From positions 999,601 through 1,063,600 of the forward strand of contig CM119267.1 of the NCBI GenBank assembly GCA_051294375.1: 64,000 nt of DNA, in the 5' to 3' direction. The notes under the pieces were generated by a model, which had not been told where the DNA came from, ran no database searches, and saw only the letters and a program-made list of their open reading frames with translations. Positions within the stretch are counted from its first letter, which is position 1. Every line of letters starts with the position of its first letter. This DNA is from Paraspadella gotoi (taxonomy: Eukaryota; Chaetognatha). The translations under genes were made by a program, and so were the position numbers. Below are positions 12,301 through 27,353 of the stretch, piece by piece.

Positions 12301-15300
12301 ATGCGAATGACGATGACGACGCCCGAACCTTTTTCGCCGTTGACGTCGACCACGGTGGCCCAACTGTTGGACCGCTACGCCCGCCAGTCGCGCGCCCTCG
12401 ACGACGTCTGCGAAGCCTTCGTCCGCGACATGGAATCCTTTCGCGCCGGCAACGCCTACGTGTCACGCATCAAATATCCGGACGGGTCGCCCATCCCTCC
12501 GCCGGTCATGACCTACGCCAAAAGAGAGGAGATGAAGGTCTGGCGTCAGAGGGCGATTTTGGCCGAAACGAGGATAAAGAATAGAAAGATTAGTAGAGAG
12601 GGAAGGCGGGTCAACGAGACCGGAGAGAAACGGAAAAACCCCTCATCTCACATCACCCGCTCCCCCGGGGGCATCAATGGCAACGCAGATTCGCATCATC
12701 CACTTGTGATTGACAATTCTCGATCTCATATCACGAGCTCTCACCATTCCAACTGGCAACAACCCCAAGAGGTTTACGATGGCGGCAACAGCGTTGCAGA
12801 TGGCCAATTTTATTCTCAGATTATCGAAAACGGCGTGGCCATGAACGGCAATGGAGGATTTTCACAGCAAGCAATTAACGGCCAGTCATTGTCTTTCGTT
12901 CCAAAAGATTTTCATTTTTCGTCTGCAATAAACGGCGATCGGCAAAAGCACGGCGCGGTGCAGGGCGAATCGTCTTCCCCGATTCGCTGTCAAGAATCAC
13001 GATCTTCGCACTCGCTCGTTGAAGAGCGACTCCTCAGCGGAAGACACTTTCCTGCGACATCAAATTCTCAACTCGATTTGGAAAAGAAAGACTTGGACGA
13101 TTCTTGGCCGGAGGAGGATCTTCGAAGAGTTCCTCCGGTCGAGATGGAACCCTTCTGTTCGGCTTCCAAGTTGGGCGATGCCGGACATGAAGTCTCCCGC
13201 AACCCTGAACTCGAACGCGTCGTCTCCTCCTCCGCCACTGCCCTCGATCCTCCAGGTTTCTGCGGCGCCTCCTTGTCCAGCAGCGGATCACTCAGCATTG
13301 ACACGGTCATCCAGTCTCGATCCTCGGACGCCAAAGTCACTATCGAGGAATCTCCGTCTCGAGCCGGCGTCTCTTCTCTCCTCGAAGGACAAAGTCTGAC
13401 TCTTCTCAACAACGTCGACCTCGATGACGAGATGGAACTCGATCTCAGCAAAGAGGGCGTTCTCAAATCGAGACCTCTGGCGGCGAAGATGGCGTCGACG
13501 TCGAATCGATCGAGTGTCGATCTCGACAGCCTCTTGGGCGATTATCGATCGCTGCCCGATGCCGCCGGCTCGAAGAGACTCGATCCCCCGGCTGCAACTT
13601 ATTCCCTATCTGACTCTGCGCTTTTAAGAGGTATATTATTTTCTTGATTGGTCAAATATTGCATTAATAATTTATTTCATTTAGGTCACCCCCGTCTACA
13701 TCCCGTTTCCCCTCAACTCGAAACGACGACGAAATCCGACGAAGACGACGAAGTCCTCCGCCCACGCGAGGATCGACGATCGACTCGAGTCTCCGCCTCC
13801 GAGGATCCCCTCTCGACCCTCAACACCTCCAGCGTCGATCTCAAACAGTTCATGTGTTCGAGTCTTGCGACGACGGACGACGCCACCGAGACGGACGCCT
13901 TCACCCTCATGGACGAGGAATGCCCCGCCTCCGATTGCGGCGACCTTCAGATCCCCGAAGCCATCGAGGAACTTCCGTTGGAGGACGAAGACGTGTCGGA
14001 GGGTGGAGGATGCGACGTTGACGGAACGTTGGAGGCTCCGGGCGACACTTCGCTCGTGCGGACTCGGTCCTTCGTCGTTTCTGTCGCCGAGGATCGTCCA
14101 TCGGATCTTCCGCGCGCTTGCGGAGACCTGGACTCTTTTTTTCTCGAAGGCGGAATTTGGCCCGAAAAGCCCATCGCCTTCGTTAACACCCCAAAGGGTT
14201 CAGTAAGCGGACCCGCCCCCGCATCGATTGTCGCTAAACGATCTGACCCAGAGCCGAACCCGAAGCGTCGAAATTCTTACGATCTCTCGACCCCTTCGCC
14301 GGCGCTTCTTCGGGCGCAAGTGGAAAAGGATCGAGCTTTTTACGAGGCGGCGGCGACGGCGGCGACCTCTCCAGCCGCTGAGGAACGATGGACACCAGGC
14401 GGGGACGAGGAAGACCGCCGCACCGACACGCCCGCCATGAGGAAACTAGTCTATCAGTCAAGACCCGACTTTACCAGCGACCGTCTTGTCCCGCCATCCA
14501 GCGTGGCAGAAGTGGCGGCGGAGGCGGCGGTGAAGGACGGCCGCTATGAGACGAAAAGAGGAAAACCCTTTCTTCTCGAGCCGAGTTTCAGCGGTGGCAG
14601 CGGCGGCGGCGGCGGCGGAGCCGAAGAGGCAACCGCATTCTCCCGCGAGTCGAGCTTCGAACATTTGAGGTCGCAGCTCATCTCGCGACAGAGGGAACAG
14701 TTGGCCGCTCTGCTTCTCAAAGAGGAGAGGGTGGAAAAAGGGGAGAGGAGAGAGAGAGAGAGAGGAGAGAGAAAAGAGAGAGAGGAAAGAACAGAGAGAA
14801 AGTCCGTCGAGGTCAGAGACACCGAGGGAAGGCGAACCGTGGTCGGACGATTATTCGGGAACGTCTTAAAACTGGGCGAAATCTCGAGTCGAAACGAAAA
14901 CTCCAAACTCAGAACCATCAACAACAACAACGACGACGACGACACCAATGGCCGAGAACGCTCGGCGAGCGAGGGATGCTCCTCCGGCGTTGGGACAGAT
15001 TATCGAACGCGTCGCGAGGCGATACTTAAACTCCTCCACGGCGTCGTCGGCGACGTGGACGTCTGCGACACGCCCTCTCCCGACGTCTCGCATCCCAAAG
15101 GTTCGGCTCAAGATTTGACCTGGGACGAAACCGCGGATTTCGGAGAATCGACCGAACGACATCTCGAGTCTCTCGAGTTCCTCGTCGAGCAGACGCGGAT
15201 CGGGCGGCGGCAGAGGACGAGTGCCGAAGCCCTCGCCGCCGCCGTCAGGGGCCGATTGACCAGGAAACTCTGGGCGGTCGGCTCCGTCAGGGATTTGAGA

Positions 15301-15888
15301 TTCTCCTTCTCGCAACTGCGGATGTTGAAGGCGGCGTTGGCGGCGGCGAATTCGGCTGCCGACGCGGAACTCCTCGTCGAGACGGACGAGCGACTGGTCG
15401 CAGTGAGGAAGGACATTCACGACGTCTTCTTCGGGTTGAGCAAAAGGAGTCAGATGGCGTTGATCGCGGCGGACGAGGAAAGAGATGGAAAGGGCATGAC
15501 TGATACAGATGGGAAAGGGATGGTTAGGGATGGGAAGGTGATAGTGGGGGAAGGAGATGAGAAGAAGAAAGCGGACGAGAAAGAGGGGAAGCGGACGGAG
15601 CAGCAGAAGGAAGCGGCGACGCAGAGATCGGGAGGAAAGACTAGCAGAGGCTCCGCCGCAGCCGCTGCCGCTAAATCGTCGAGCAAACTCTGTCGAAATC
15701 AGAAAGAGTCGGCGCGACCGCCGCAGCAGCCGCCGCAGCAGCTACTGCAGCAGCCGCCGCCGCCTCCGAAAGGAACGCCGACGGTGCGACGGGCTCTCGG
15801 CTTTTCGAACGAAAAATTTGGGAAAACTTGGACGAAGACTTCGACGCCAAAATCGTCGCCGTCGCCGAAGGCTAAACCCTGGAAATGA
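12301..15888 (+). CDS. Large unrecognised Ser/Glu/Arg-rich protein
   Basis: Two exons, 12301-13630 and 13685-15888, joined by a 54-bp phase-1 GT-AG intron. Total 3534 nt, 1177 aa. I do not recognise the family. The N-terminus (about residues 10-100) looks structured and possibly helical: STTVAQLLDRYARQSRALDD, then DGSPIPPPVMTYAKREEMKV. The long middle is disordered, with Ser, Asp and Glu patches. A glycine run sits near residue 745 and a stretch of mixed Arg/Glu repeats (RRERERGERKEREER) near residue 800. A second helical block at about residues 920-1040 contains RGRLTRKLWAVGSVRDL and LVAVRKDIHDVFFGLSKRS. The tail is Gln/Pro-rich and basic. Such a layout (short N-terminal motif, long disordered region, C-terminal helices) is common in cytoskeletal and centrosomal scaffolds, but that is only an analogy. 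Confidence 0.75.
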
Positions 15889-15894
15889 GGAAAT

Positions 15895-15977
15895 GAGAGA
15901 GATCATTTAATTATTTCAAGTTCAAATTAATATAATGAGAGAGATCATTTAATTATTTCAAGTTCAAATTAATATAA
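15895..15977 (+). repeat. Tandem duplication in a 3' UTR (two ~41-bp copies)
   Basis: GAGAGAGATCATTTAATTAT and the bases that follow are repeated back to back just after the stop of the preceding gene. Confidence 0.95.
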
Positions 15978-16328
15978 CAAATTGTGATAGGAATGAAGCC
16001 TTATCCCAGTTTAGCTAGTCAGGGTCGAGAGAGCTTGGTTCATGAATGAATAAATAAATAAATAATTATTGGTTGTTTTAATTTTATAAAAATATCATAA
16101 CGGGCATTCGTAAAATTTCTTTGTCAGTCTGGTTTTTATTTTTGATCAAAGTTTATGATTGACAATTATTTATAAATATTCACTTATTCAGCCGTTTCCA
16201 AACGTTCCAACCAAATATTATATTTACTCTCACTTTTTCACGCTTTTATTGATTACATTTCAAAGGATTATTGTTATTGTCTGAAAAATCTTCATCTATT
16301 GAAAAGTGACTTGGACTCAAATCGAAGG

Positions 16329-16646
16329 ATGGGTCATTCGGTTGATTACTTTGGTTTCGCCTTCGCTCTCCTCATCGTCTTCGGCGGAATCCTCGGTTTT
16401 GCCCGCAAAGGCAGCCTGCCCTCCTTGGTCATGGGCCTCGTCGCCGGCGTCGTTTTGGGCGTGGCGGCGCGTCAAGTCTCCGAGAATCCGCGTAACGCGA
16501 CGCTCGGCGCTGTCGTCTGCTCGACATTGGCGCTGATCATGGGATATCGATTCTATCAGTCGGGCAACTTTATGCCGGGCGGACTAGTGGCCGGACTCAG
16601 CGTTGCCATGGCCGGGCGATATCTACTTAAAATGTACTCATCATGA
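16329..16646 (+). CDS. TMEM14 family membrane protein
   Basis: TMEM14 proteins are small, four-segment membrane proteins. The vertebrate TMEM14C acts in mitochondrial porphyrin transport, but the paralogue here cannot be assigned. It is a single exon of 105 aa. The ATG at 16329 gives MGHSVDYFGFAFALLIVFGG, with the family start (a short polar lead, then DYFGFAFA). Glycine-rich hydrophobic segments follow: LPSLVMGLVAGVVLGVAAR, ATLGAVVCSTLALIMGYRF and MPGGLVAGLSVAMAGRYLL. Upstream in-frame codons lack an ATG. The next gene begins only 168 bp after the stop. Confidence 0.93.
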   Translation: MGHSVDYFGFAFALLIVFGGILGFARKGSLPSLVMGLVAGVVLGVAARQVSENPRNATLGAVVCSTLALIMGYRFYQSGNFMPGGLVAGLSVAMAGRYLLKMYSS

Positions 16647-16814
16647 TGGAACTGGTTATTTTTGTGTCTCTGCAATATACATTCCCGTTGACCATATACT
16701 AGCTGTATATTAAACTTCGCATTGTCGTTATCGAGGTGATATTCTTGTTTATTATTAACGAGGTCGATTTTTAGCTCAAAAAAGCCTTTTCAGTTTTCTG
16801 TGATAAACATCAAG

Positions 16815-18689
16815 ATGACGGATTCTCAAGTGACTAACGAATCTCCGCCGGAAAACGAATCGGCAAAGATGATCTCATCTTCTTCCCCGGAAAACGAATC
16901 GGCAAAGATAATCTCATTTTCTTCGCCTGAAACTGACCAAAGCACCGAAGCTGATCCCAAAGACGCTGACATCTCCTTCGTGGACAACTCTCCCCACGCC
17001 CCCCGTCGCATTCGTCCTTTCCAAAGATTCTCCGAGCGCCTGTTTCCATCAGGCTTTTTCTCCTCCCTCTCTCAACTCTTTCACATCGCCTGGCCGATCA
17101 TGCTCTCTCAACTCAACGTCCTTCTCTTCGTCTACGTCTCCACTCCCTTCGTCGGACGCCTCGGCTCCACCGCCCAACTCAGCGCCGTGGGTCTCGGCTC
17201 CTCCTTCGCCAACGTCGCCGGCATGAGCATCATGTGGGGTCTCTCCACCGGCGCCGAGACACTCGGCTCTCAGGCATGGGGTGCCGGAAATAAGATGCGA
17301 TTGGGACTCATCTGCCAGCGGGCCTTTCTCGTCGGGCTCGTGGCGGTGCTGCCGTGCTGGGCCGTTTATTTGAACGTGGGTCCGGTGCTGACCCTGCTGC
17401 GCCAAGACCCCGAAGTCATCCATCACGTTAACGTCTACATTTACGCGTATCTCCCCGCTCTCCCCTTCTCCTCTTTCTACATCGCAGTCATGAAGTTCCT
17501 CCAATCGCAGCAAGTGGTGCTGCCGGTCGTTGCTGCCGGCGTCATCGCCAATTCTTGCAACGTTCTCTTCCATTATCTCTTCGTCTACGTCTTTGGTTGG
17601 GCGCTTTTGGGAGCGGCGCTCTCCACCGACTTGACTATCCTCATCTTCGGTTTGCTCATGGTGCTTTACATCCAGTGGAAAGGGCTCCATCACGGCTGCT
17701 GGCCCGGGTGGACCCGGGAGTGCCTCCGCGGCTGGGGCGAGTATCTACGCTTCGCGGTGCCCGGCATGCTCATGATCTGTTTGGAGTGGTGGGCCTTCGA
17801 GATCGGCATGGTGACCACTGGTCTCTTGGGCAAGGAATACCTGGCCGCCAACACTCTCTGCTTTTCCTTCAGCGCCTACTCGTACCTCGTTCTCTCCGGA
17901 GTTCAGATCGGCACCATCATCCTCGTGGGGAATTACTTGGGCGAAGGAAAAGGCGCCGCTGCGATGACGGTTGCTCGAGTGGCGCTCATTTGCGGCGTCT
18001 TCGTCTTTGGATTCGCCTTCTTCCTCATCTTCTACACTCTGCGTCATCAATTACCCTGGATCTTCACCGCGGACGAGACGGTGATTCGTTTGACGTCGGA
18101 GGCGATGGCGGTGGTGGCGCTGATGCAGATTGTAGACGGGATCGTCAACACGACGAGCGGGATCCTCAAAGGCGCCGGGAAGCAGCTCTTCGGCGCCGCG
18201 ACCAACTTTTTCGGTTATTACTTTCTCGGTGTCCCGCTGGGACTGACGATGATGATGGATTGGGGGGCGGGGTTGAAGCTGGTCGGGTATTGGTGGGGTC
18301 AAGTCATCGGACTCACTTTCCAAGCCGCCGTCTACTTTGGATACTTAACTTGCAAGATCGATTGGAACAAAACGGCCGAGGCGGCGGTGGCGCGAGCCAA
18401 GAAGACGAGAGGCAAGGAGGAGGAGGAGGAGGAAAAAGAAGAGGAAGTGAAGGTTTCTCGACGTCGTTTCGACGAACGTCTTCCATTGGGCGTGGCTCTA
18501 CTCGTCTTGAGCGCCGCCTTTGTCGCCAGTTTGATTCTCTCCGTCGCCAGCGGAAACTTTCCTCTCGGAATCCATTACAACGTCACGGAAGTCGACGCCG
18601 CCAACTTTTCCGGCGCGGTTTCTGGCTCCGCTAATGTCGCCGCTGCGGATCCCGGCGCTAATTCGACTCTCTACAACGGGATTCATTAA
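16815..18689 (+). CDS. MATE multidrug and toxin extrusion transporter (SLC47-like)
   Basis: MATE transporters export organic cations in exchange for protons. The gene is intronless, 624 aa. The start is ATG at 16815 (MTDSQVTNESPPENES). Residues ~1-75 are hydrophilic and contain a duplicated PENESAK motif. The core has the expected 12 hydrophobic segments, including WPIMLSQLNVLLF, STGAETLGSQAWGAGN, LPFSSFYIAVMKFLQSQ and EWWAFEIGMVTTGLLG; the Glu in WWAFE matches the conserved acidic residue of the family. After a Lys/Glu-rich loop (about residues 530-550) comes a 13th hydrophobic segment (LGVALLVLSAAFVASLILSV), as in animal MATE proteins. Absence of introns next to multi-exon genes suggests an old retrocopy or intron loss. 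Confidence 0.95.
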   Translation: MTDSQVTNESPPENESAKMISSSSPENESAKIISFSSPETDQSTEADPKDADISFVDNSPHAPRRIRPFQRFSERLFPSGFFSSLSQLFHIAWPIMLSQLNVLLFVYVSTPFVGRLGSTAQLSAVGLGSSFANVAGMSIMWGLSTGAETLGSQAWGAGNKMRLGLICQRAFLVGLVAVLPCWAVYLNVGPVLTLLRQDPEVIHHVNVYIYAYLPALPFSSFYIAVMKFLQSQQVVLPVVAAGVIANSCNVLFHYLFVYVFGWALLGAALSTDLTILIFGLLMVLYIQWKGLHHGCWPGWTRECLRGWGEYLRFAVPGMLMICLEWWAFEIGMVTTGLLGKEYLAANTLCFSFSAYSYLVLSGVQIGTIILVGNYLGEGKGAAAMTVARVALICGVFVFGFAFFLIFYTLRHQLPWIFTADETVIRLTSEAMAVVALMQIVDGIVNTTSGILKGAGKQLFGAATNFFGYYFLGVPLGLTMMMDWGAGLKLVGYWWGQVIGLTFQAAVYFGYLTCKIDWNKTAEAAVARAKKTRGKEEEEEEKEEEVKVSRRRFDERLPLGVALLVLSAAFVASLILSVASGNFPLGIHYNVTEVDAANFSGAVSGSANVAAADPGANSTLYNGIH

Positions 18690-19386
18690 AGTCGTTTTTT
18701 TAAGACGTTTAAACAGTCACTTTTCGACTGTATGATTGTCACTCTAATTTGTATCCAGGTTTTTTGGGATCGGTTAATTAATTAAATTAATGTTTGTTCA
18801 AAGGTTCGTTATTTTACGGAGTCAATGGATCGGAAGTTTTTTGAGATTTTAGTTTAGGAAAGTCCTCAGTGTGTAGTGATATTAGGATTTCTTTTTCGTA
18901 TCATCGTTTTGTCATAACATAAGCATTGAAAGTTAAAACCGTTGGGATTCATTACTTAACTGATATAAGCTGCGCTAATGTTATTCCCAAGCAATTTTAT
19001 CAAAAACTAAGCTAATTTACACTATTTATATACTTTTTATCGGCATTTTGATGTTTATACGCGCCTCGCTCTCTAACGCTATCTACCGTTTACCTCTAGA
19101 CGTATTTTATCTCACTTAAATTATTCGAACGAAGTTGAAAGCATGACATGACAAACATGCTTGTTTTTTAGAATCTTACCATTTACACGGAAACCGTTGT
19201 TGTTTTTCCAAAGATCAATCAAATGTAGTTAAATCCAGTTGTTTTTTTTCCCCTTCGTTGTTGATTTACATTTTAAATCTTTGTAAAATGTACTTAATAT
19301 CTCTCTCTTTCTCTCTTATTTCCATTTTTCTGACCAGTGACCAGATTGGCAAAAGTCATAAAGCGATAAACGGTTAAAACGAAGAA
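18690..19386. other. Intergenic AT-rich stretch
   Basis: It contains T runs and no open frame or repeat that I can support. The last ~80 bp before the MRPL20 ATG includes a short CT repeat (19300-19320). Confidence 0.5.
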
Positions 19387-19972
19387 ATGGTCTTCACGTC
19401 GGCCTCGCTCGCCGTTCGAAAATACTTTGGTCGCGCCGGCGTCTACTCTGCCTTTTACAAAAAGGAAGAGATCTATCGAATGACGGGACACTTGATGGGT
19501 CGAGAGAGAAACGTGAAGAAGTTGGCCAGACGCAAGGCCGACCTCGATCTTGGCAAGCAGACCCGAGCCATCCGCGCCGGAATCCCCGATCGAGAGCAGG
19601 AAAAGTACATCGATCTCAAACTCGCCGCCGCCTGCGGAGAACATCGAGTCTCGGCGTCCACCTTCATGGAGGGTCTGGCCAGGATGAGCGTGCAATTGGA
19701 TAAGGTCAGTGTCTCTCTCTCACTCTCTCTCTTTACTCTCTATAGTCTCACACTCTCCCTGCTTCCCCGTTTATCAGAACGTCCTCATAAATCTCTCGAT
19801 CTACGAACCCCGGACTTTCGAGTCACTCGCCCTGATGTCTAAGCAGTACGCCGTTGAAAACGGACACGAGTTTGACGATAAAAGCGTCTATATTCCTCCG
19901 CCGCCCGAAGACTCGATCGTCTTGGACGAAAGAGTCGACGAGATCCCGGATTTGATCAAACGATTTAAGTGA
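19387..19972 (+). CDS. MRPL20: Mitochondrial ribosomal protein bL20m
   Basis: A component of the mitochondrial large ribosomal subunit. Two exons, 19387-19704 and 19778-19972; 513 nt, 170 aa. The conserved core is basic in the first exon (MGRERNVKKLARRKADLDL, followed by YIDLKLAAACGEHRVSAST), and NVLINLSIYEPRTFESLALM in the second matches the L20 signature of animal mitochondrial proteins. It has an acidic, Pro-rich C-terminal extension (PPPPEDSIVLDERVDEIPDL). The WRN-like gene starts only 163 bp after the stop, with no AATAAA between them. Confidence 0.93.
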
Positions 19973-20021
19973 AAGTCGACGCTTCTATTTCTACCCCCTC
20001 TCTTCTCCCTCTTCTCTCCCC

Positions 20022-20070
20022 TCGCATCTTTTTTCCCGCCTTCGCTGTTACGTTGTTTGCTTTTGCTCAG
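20022..20070 (+). promoter_or_regulatory. Splice-acceptor-like site in the MRPL20-WRN spacer
   Basis: A pyrimidine-rich run ending TTTGCTTTTGCTCAG at about 20070 lies 66 bp ahead of the WRN start codon. With no polyadenylation hexamer in the spacer, it could be a trans-splice acceptor or the 3' end of an unseen 5' UTR intron. It is a candidate only. Confidence 0.25.
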
Positions 20071-20135
20071 ATAGCGAAAAAAATCACGAAACAACTCGCG
20101 AAACGGCTCGCTTTTGACAAAACAGCTCGAAAACA

Positions 20136-25189
<5,054 letters not shown>

Positions 25190-25388
25190 TCCCTTTATAT
25201 TTTATTTTAACTCTTATAATATATTTCTTAAAAGTGCCAGTTCAAAATTCCATTAATTTTATTTGTTGATGCCATCTTATATCGTTTTCCGTTTTTATTT
25301 AACGCTTTACGATTATTTAAATGTTAATCCGTATTTTTTTCTTATTTTAAGATTTCATTTTAAGTAATTTGATATACTTACAACAAAA

Positions 25389-26989
25389 ATGTCTTCTGCA
25401 TTATGCGCTGAACCGGTCAAGGGTGGATTTAGTTTCGAAAATTGTCAACGCAACGCGATTCTGACTTCGCAGGGACTGGCGATGCCAAAGGCCTACAGCA
25501 CGGGCACCACTATCGTTGGCCTCATATTTAAAGGTAAGGGAGACTGGAGGTTCTTAGTAAGAATCTTACCATCCTTACCTTTTTTCGCTCACGCTCTCTC
25601 AACTCTTTTCTTTCTTCCCCTTCCCCTTCTGAACAGACGGCGTAGTTCTCGGGGCCGACACCCGCGCCACCGAGGACACCATCGTGGCCGACAAGAACTG
25701 CTCCAAGATCCACTACATCGCGCCGAACATCTACTGCTGCGGCGCCGGTACGGCTGCTGACACAGAGATGACCACGCAGCTCATCTCCAGTCAGATCGAA
25801 CTCCACGCCCTCAACACAAACCGGAAGCCGAGAGTCGCCACCGCTAACAGGATGTTAAAGCAAATGCTTTTTCGCTACCAGGTCTGTGTGTGAGATGAGA
25901 GNNNNNNNNNNAGAGAGAGAGAGAGAGAGAGAGAGATCCTCGCAAAGTCAGGAGACAAGATAACTTATTTATAAAATAAATGTATAATTTTTATATTGGT
26001 TGTAGCAGAGAAATACTACTAATAGCAATGATTATAATTATGAAGGGTCACGTGTCTGCGGCCCTCGTCCTCGGCGGCGTTGACGTGACGGGTCCGCATC
26101 TCTACACGATTTATCCTCACGGATCGACGGACAAGTTGCCCTACGTGACGATGGGCAGCGGGTCCTTGGCCGCCATGTCCGTTTTCGAGACGGGGTGAGA
26201 GTGGGCTTGGGAGGCCGGGTGCTCTCAGAGTTATTGAACTAAACTGTAAGACTCTGGAAGGGTCCTGTTATGTTATTATCTTGTAACCCTCAAAAATCAT
26301 GGTGATGATTTAGTAAATTAATGATCGATTGATTTCTTTGTTGTAGTAATTTAATTTGAAACAATTCTTTTGGTGTCAGTTTCAAGAAAGATTTGGAGAG
26401 AGGGGAGGCGGAACAGCTCGTCCGCAAAGCGATTCGTGCCGGAATCTTCAACGATTTAGGTTCAGGTTCAAACGTCGATATTTGCGTCATCACAAAGGTT
26501 CGTCGAGTTCTGTTCACCCTCAAGTTAGGGTGATTTATATAATATATATGTTTTAGTATGTATGTATGTATGTACGTATACTATGTATGTATAGAAAATT
26601 GGGCAAATGACCCTCGGCCGATCTATACGAGCCAATGGCTATACTTGATTAATCATGTCACGGTTCACCCATCTCATTGATGGTCTTTTGTTGGAACCGT
26701 TTCCAATCGTCCTCGTGTCTTAGCCTCGTTCTTAATCTTCGTCTTAAAGACTCTTTCGATAGAAACTCAACAGGGAAGCTGGACTCCCTCCTCAGTCCTT
26801 ACCCATCCTCGTCTTTCTTTCCAGGATCGAGTCGATTACATCCGCCCCTTTGACGAGGCCAACAAGAAGGGCGTCCGCCAGGGCAACTACCGTTACAAGA
26901 AGGGGACGACAGCCGTGTTGACGGAGACGGTCAAGAGGCTCGACTACGCCGTCGTCACCGAGACCGTCGCTCCCATGGACATATCCTGA
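25389..26989 (+). CDS. PSMB7: Proteasome subunit beta type-7 (beta-2, trypsin-like)
   Basis: The beta-2 catalytic subunit of the 20S proteasome. Five exons: 25389-25533, 25637-25881, 26046-26194, 26380-26497 and 26825-26989; 822 nt, 273 aa (human 277). The propeptide is about 39 residues and the mature N-terminal threonine is at residue ~40, in [20 protein letters not shown]. Other conserved blocks are [40 protein letters not shown] and MGSGSLAAM. The C-terminal arm ([18 protein letters not shown]) wraps beta-3 in known structures. An assembly gap lies in intron 2. The start is 199 bp after the WRN stop. Confidence 0.97.
25902..25911. other. Assembly gap (10 N) inside a (GA)n microsatellite
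   Basis: Ten Ns lie within GAGA repeats at 25893-25936 in a PSMB7 intron. True gap size is unknown. Confidence 1.
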
Positions 26990-27045
26990 TTCCATTTCTA
27001 TCCTCGTTCGAGTGATCAACTTTCTTGAAAAATTCTGCTTTCAAG

Positions 27046-27095
27046 TCGATCGCGTTCGACGATCGCGTCCGACGATCGCGTCCGACGATCGCCTA
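27046..27095 (+). repeat. Short tandem repeat, ~14-15 bp unit, in the PSMB7 3' region
   Basis: Three to four copies of a CGATCGCGTCCGA-like unit lie just after the PSMB7 stop. The rest of 26990-27353 is AT-rich. Confidence 0.85.
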
Positions 27096-27353
27096 CGTCT
27101 TTGAAGTCTGAACGACGATTTCCTTTCGATCGCCAACGTTTAAAACTATATATATTTTCCGCCAATTTGGATTGATAGCGCTATTATTGACATTTAACTT
27201 TTTTCTCAGCTCAGACCGTTTAGAAAAAAAAACAAAAAAAAAACAATTGAAGCCGAATTGGTTTATATCAAAAAATGTTTAATTAAAAATCCAGTCAAAT
27301 TATAACAAATGAAGGGGATGTATACGAAAAAACTTAAAACATCATAGTCAATC

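Noticed and set aside
14866-15420. 184-codon minus-strand frame inside the 12301-15888 gene
   Set aside because: Shadow frame of a long open exon. The + strand frame joins the first exon in phase and continues to a stop.
17049-17693. 214-codon minus-strand frame inside the MATE gene
   Set aside because: Antisense shadow of a highly GC-rich coding exon. No domain and no independent signals.
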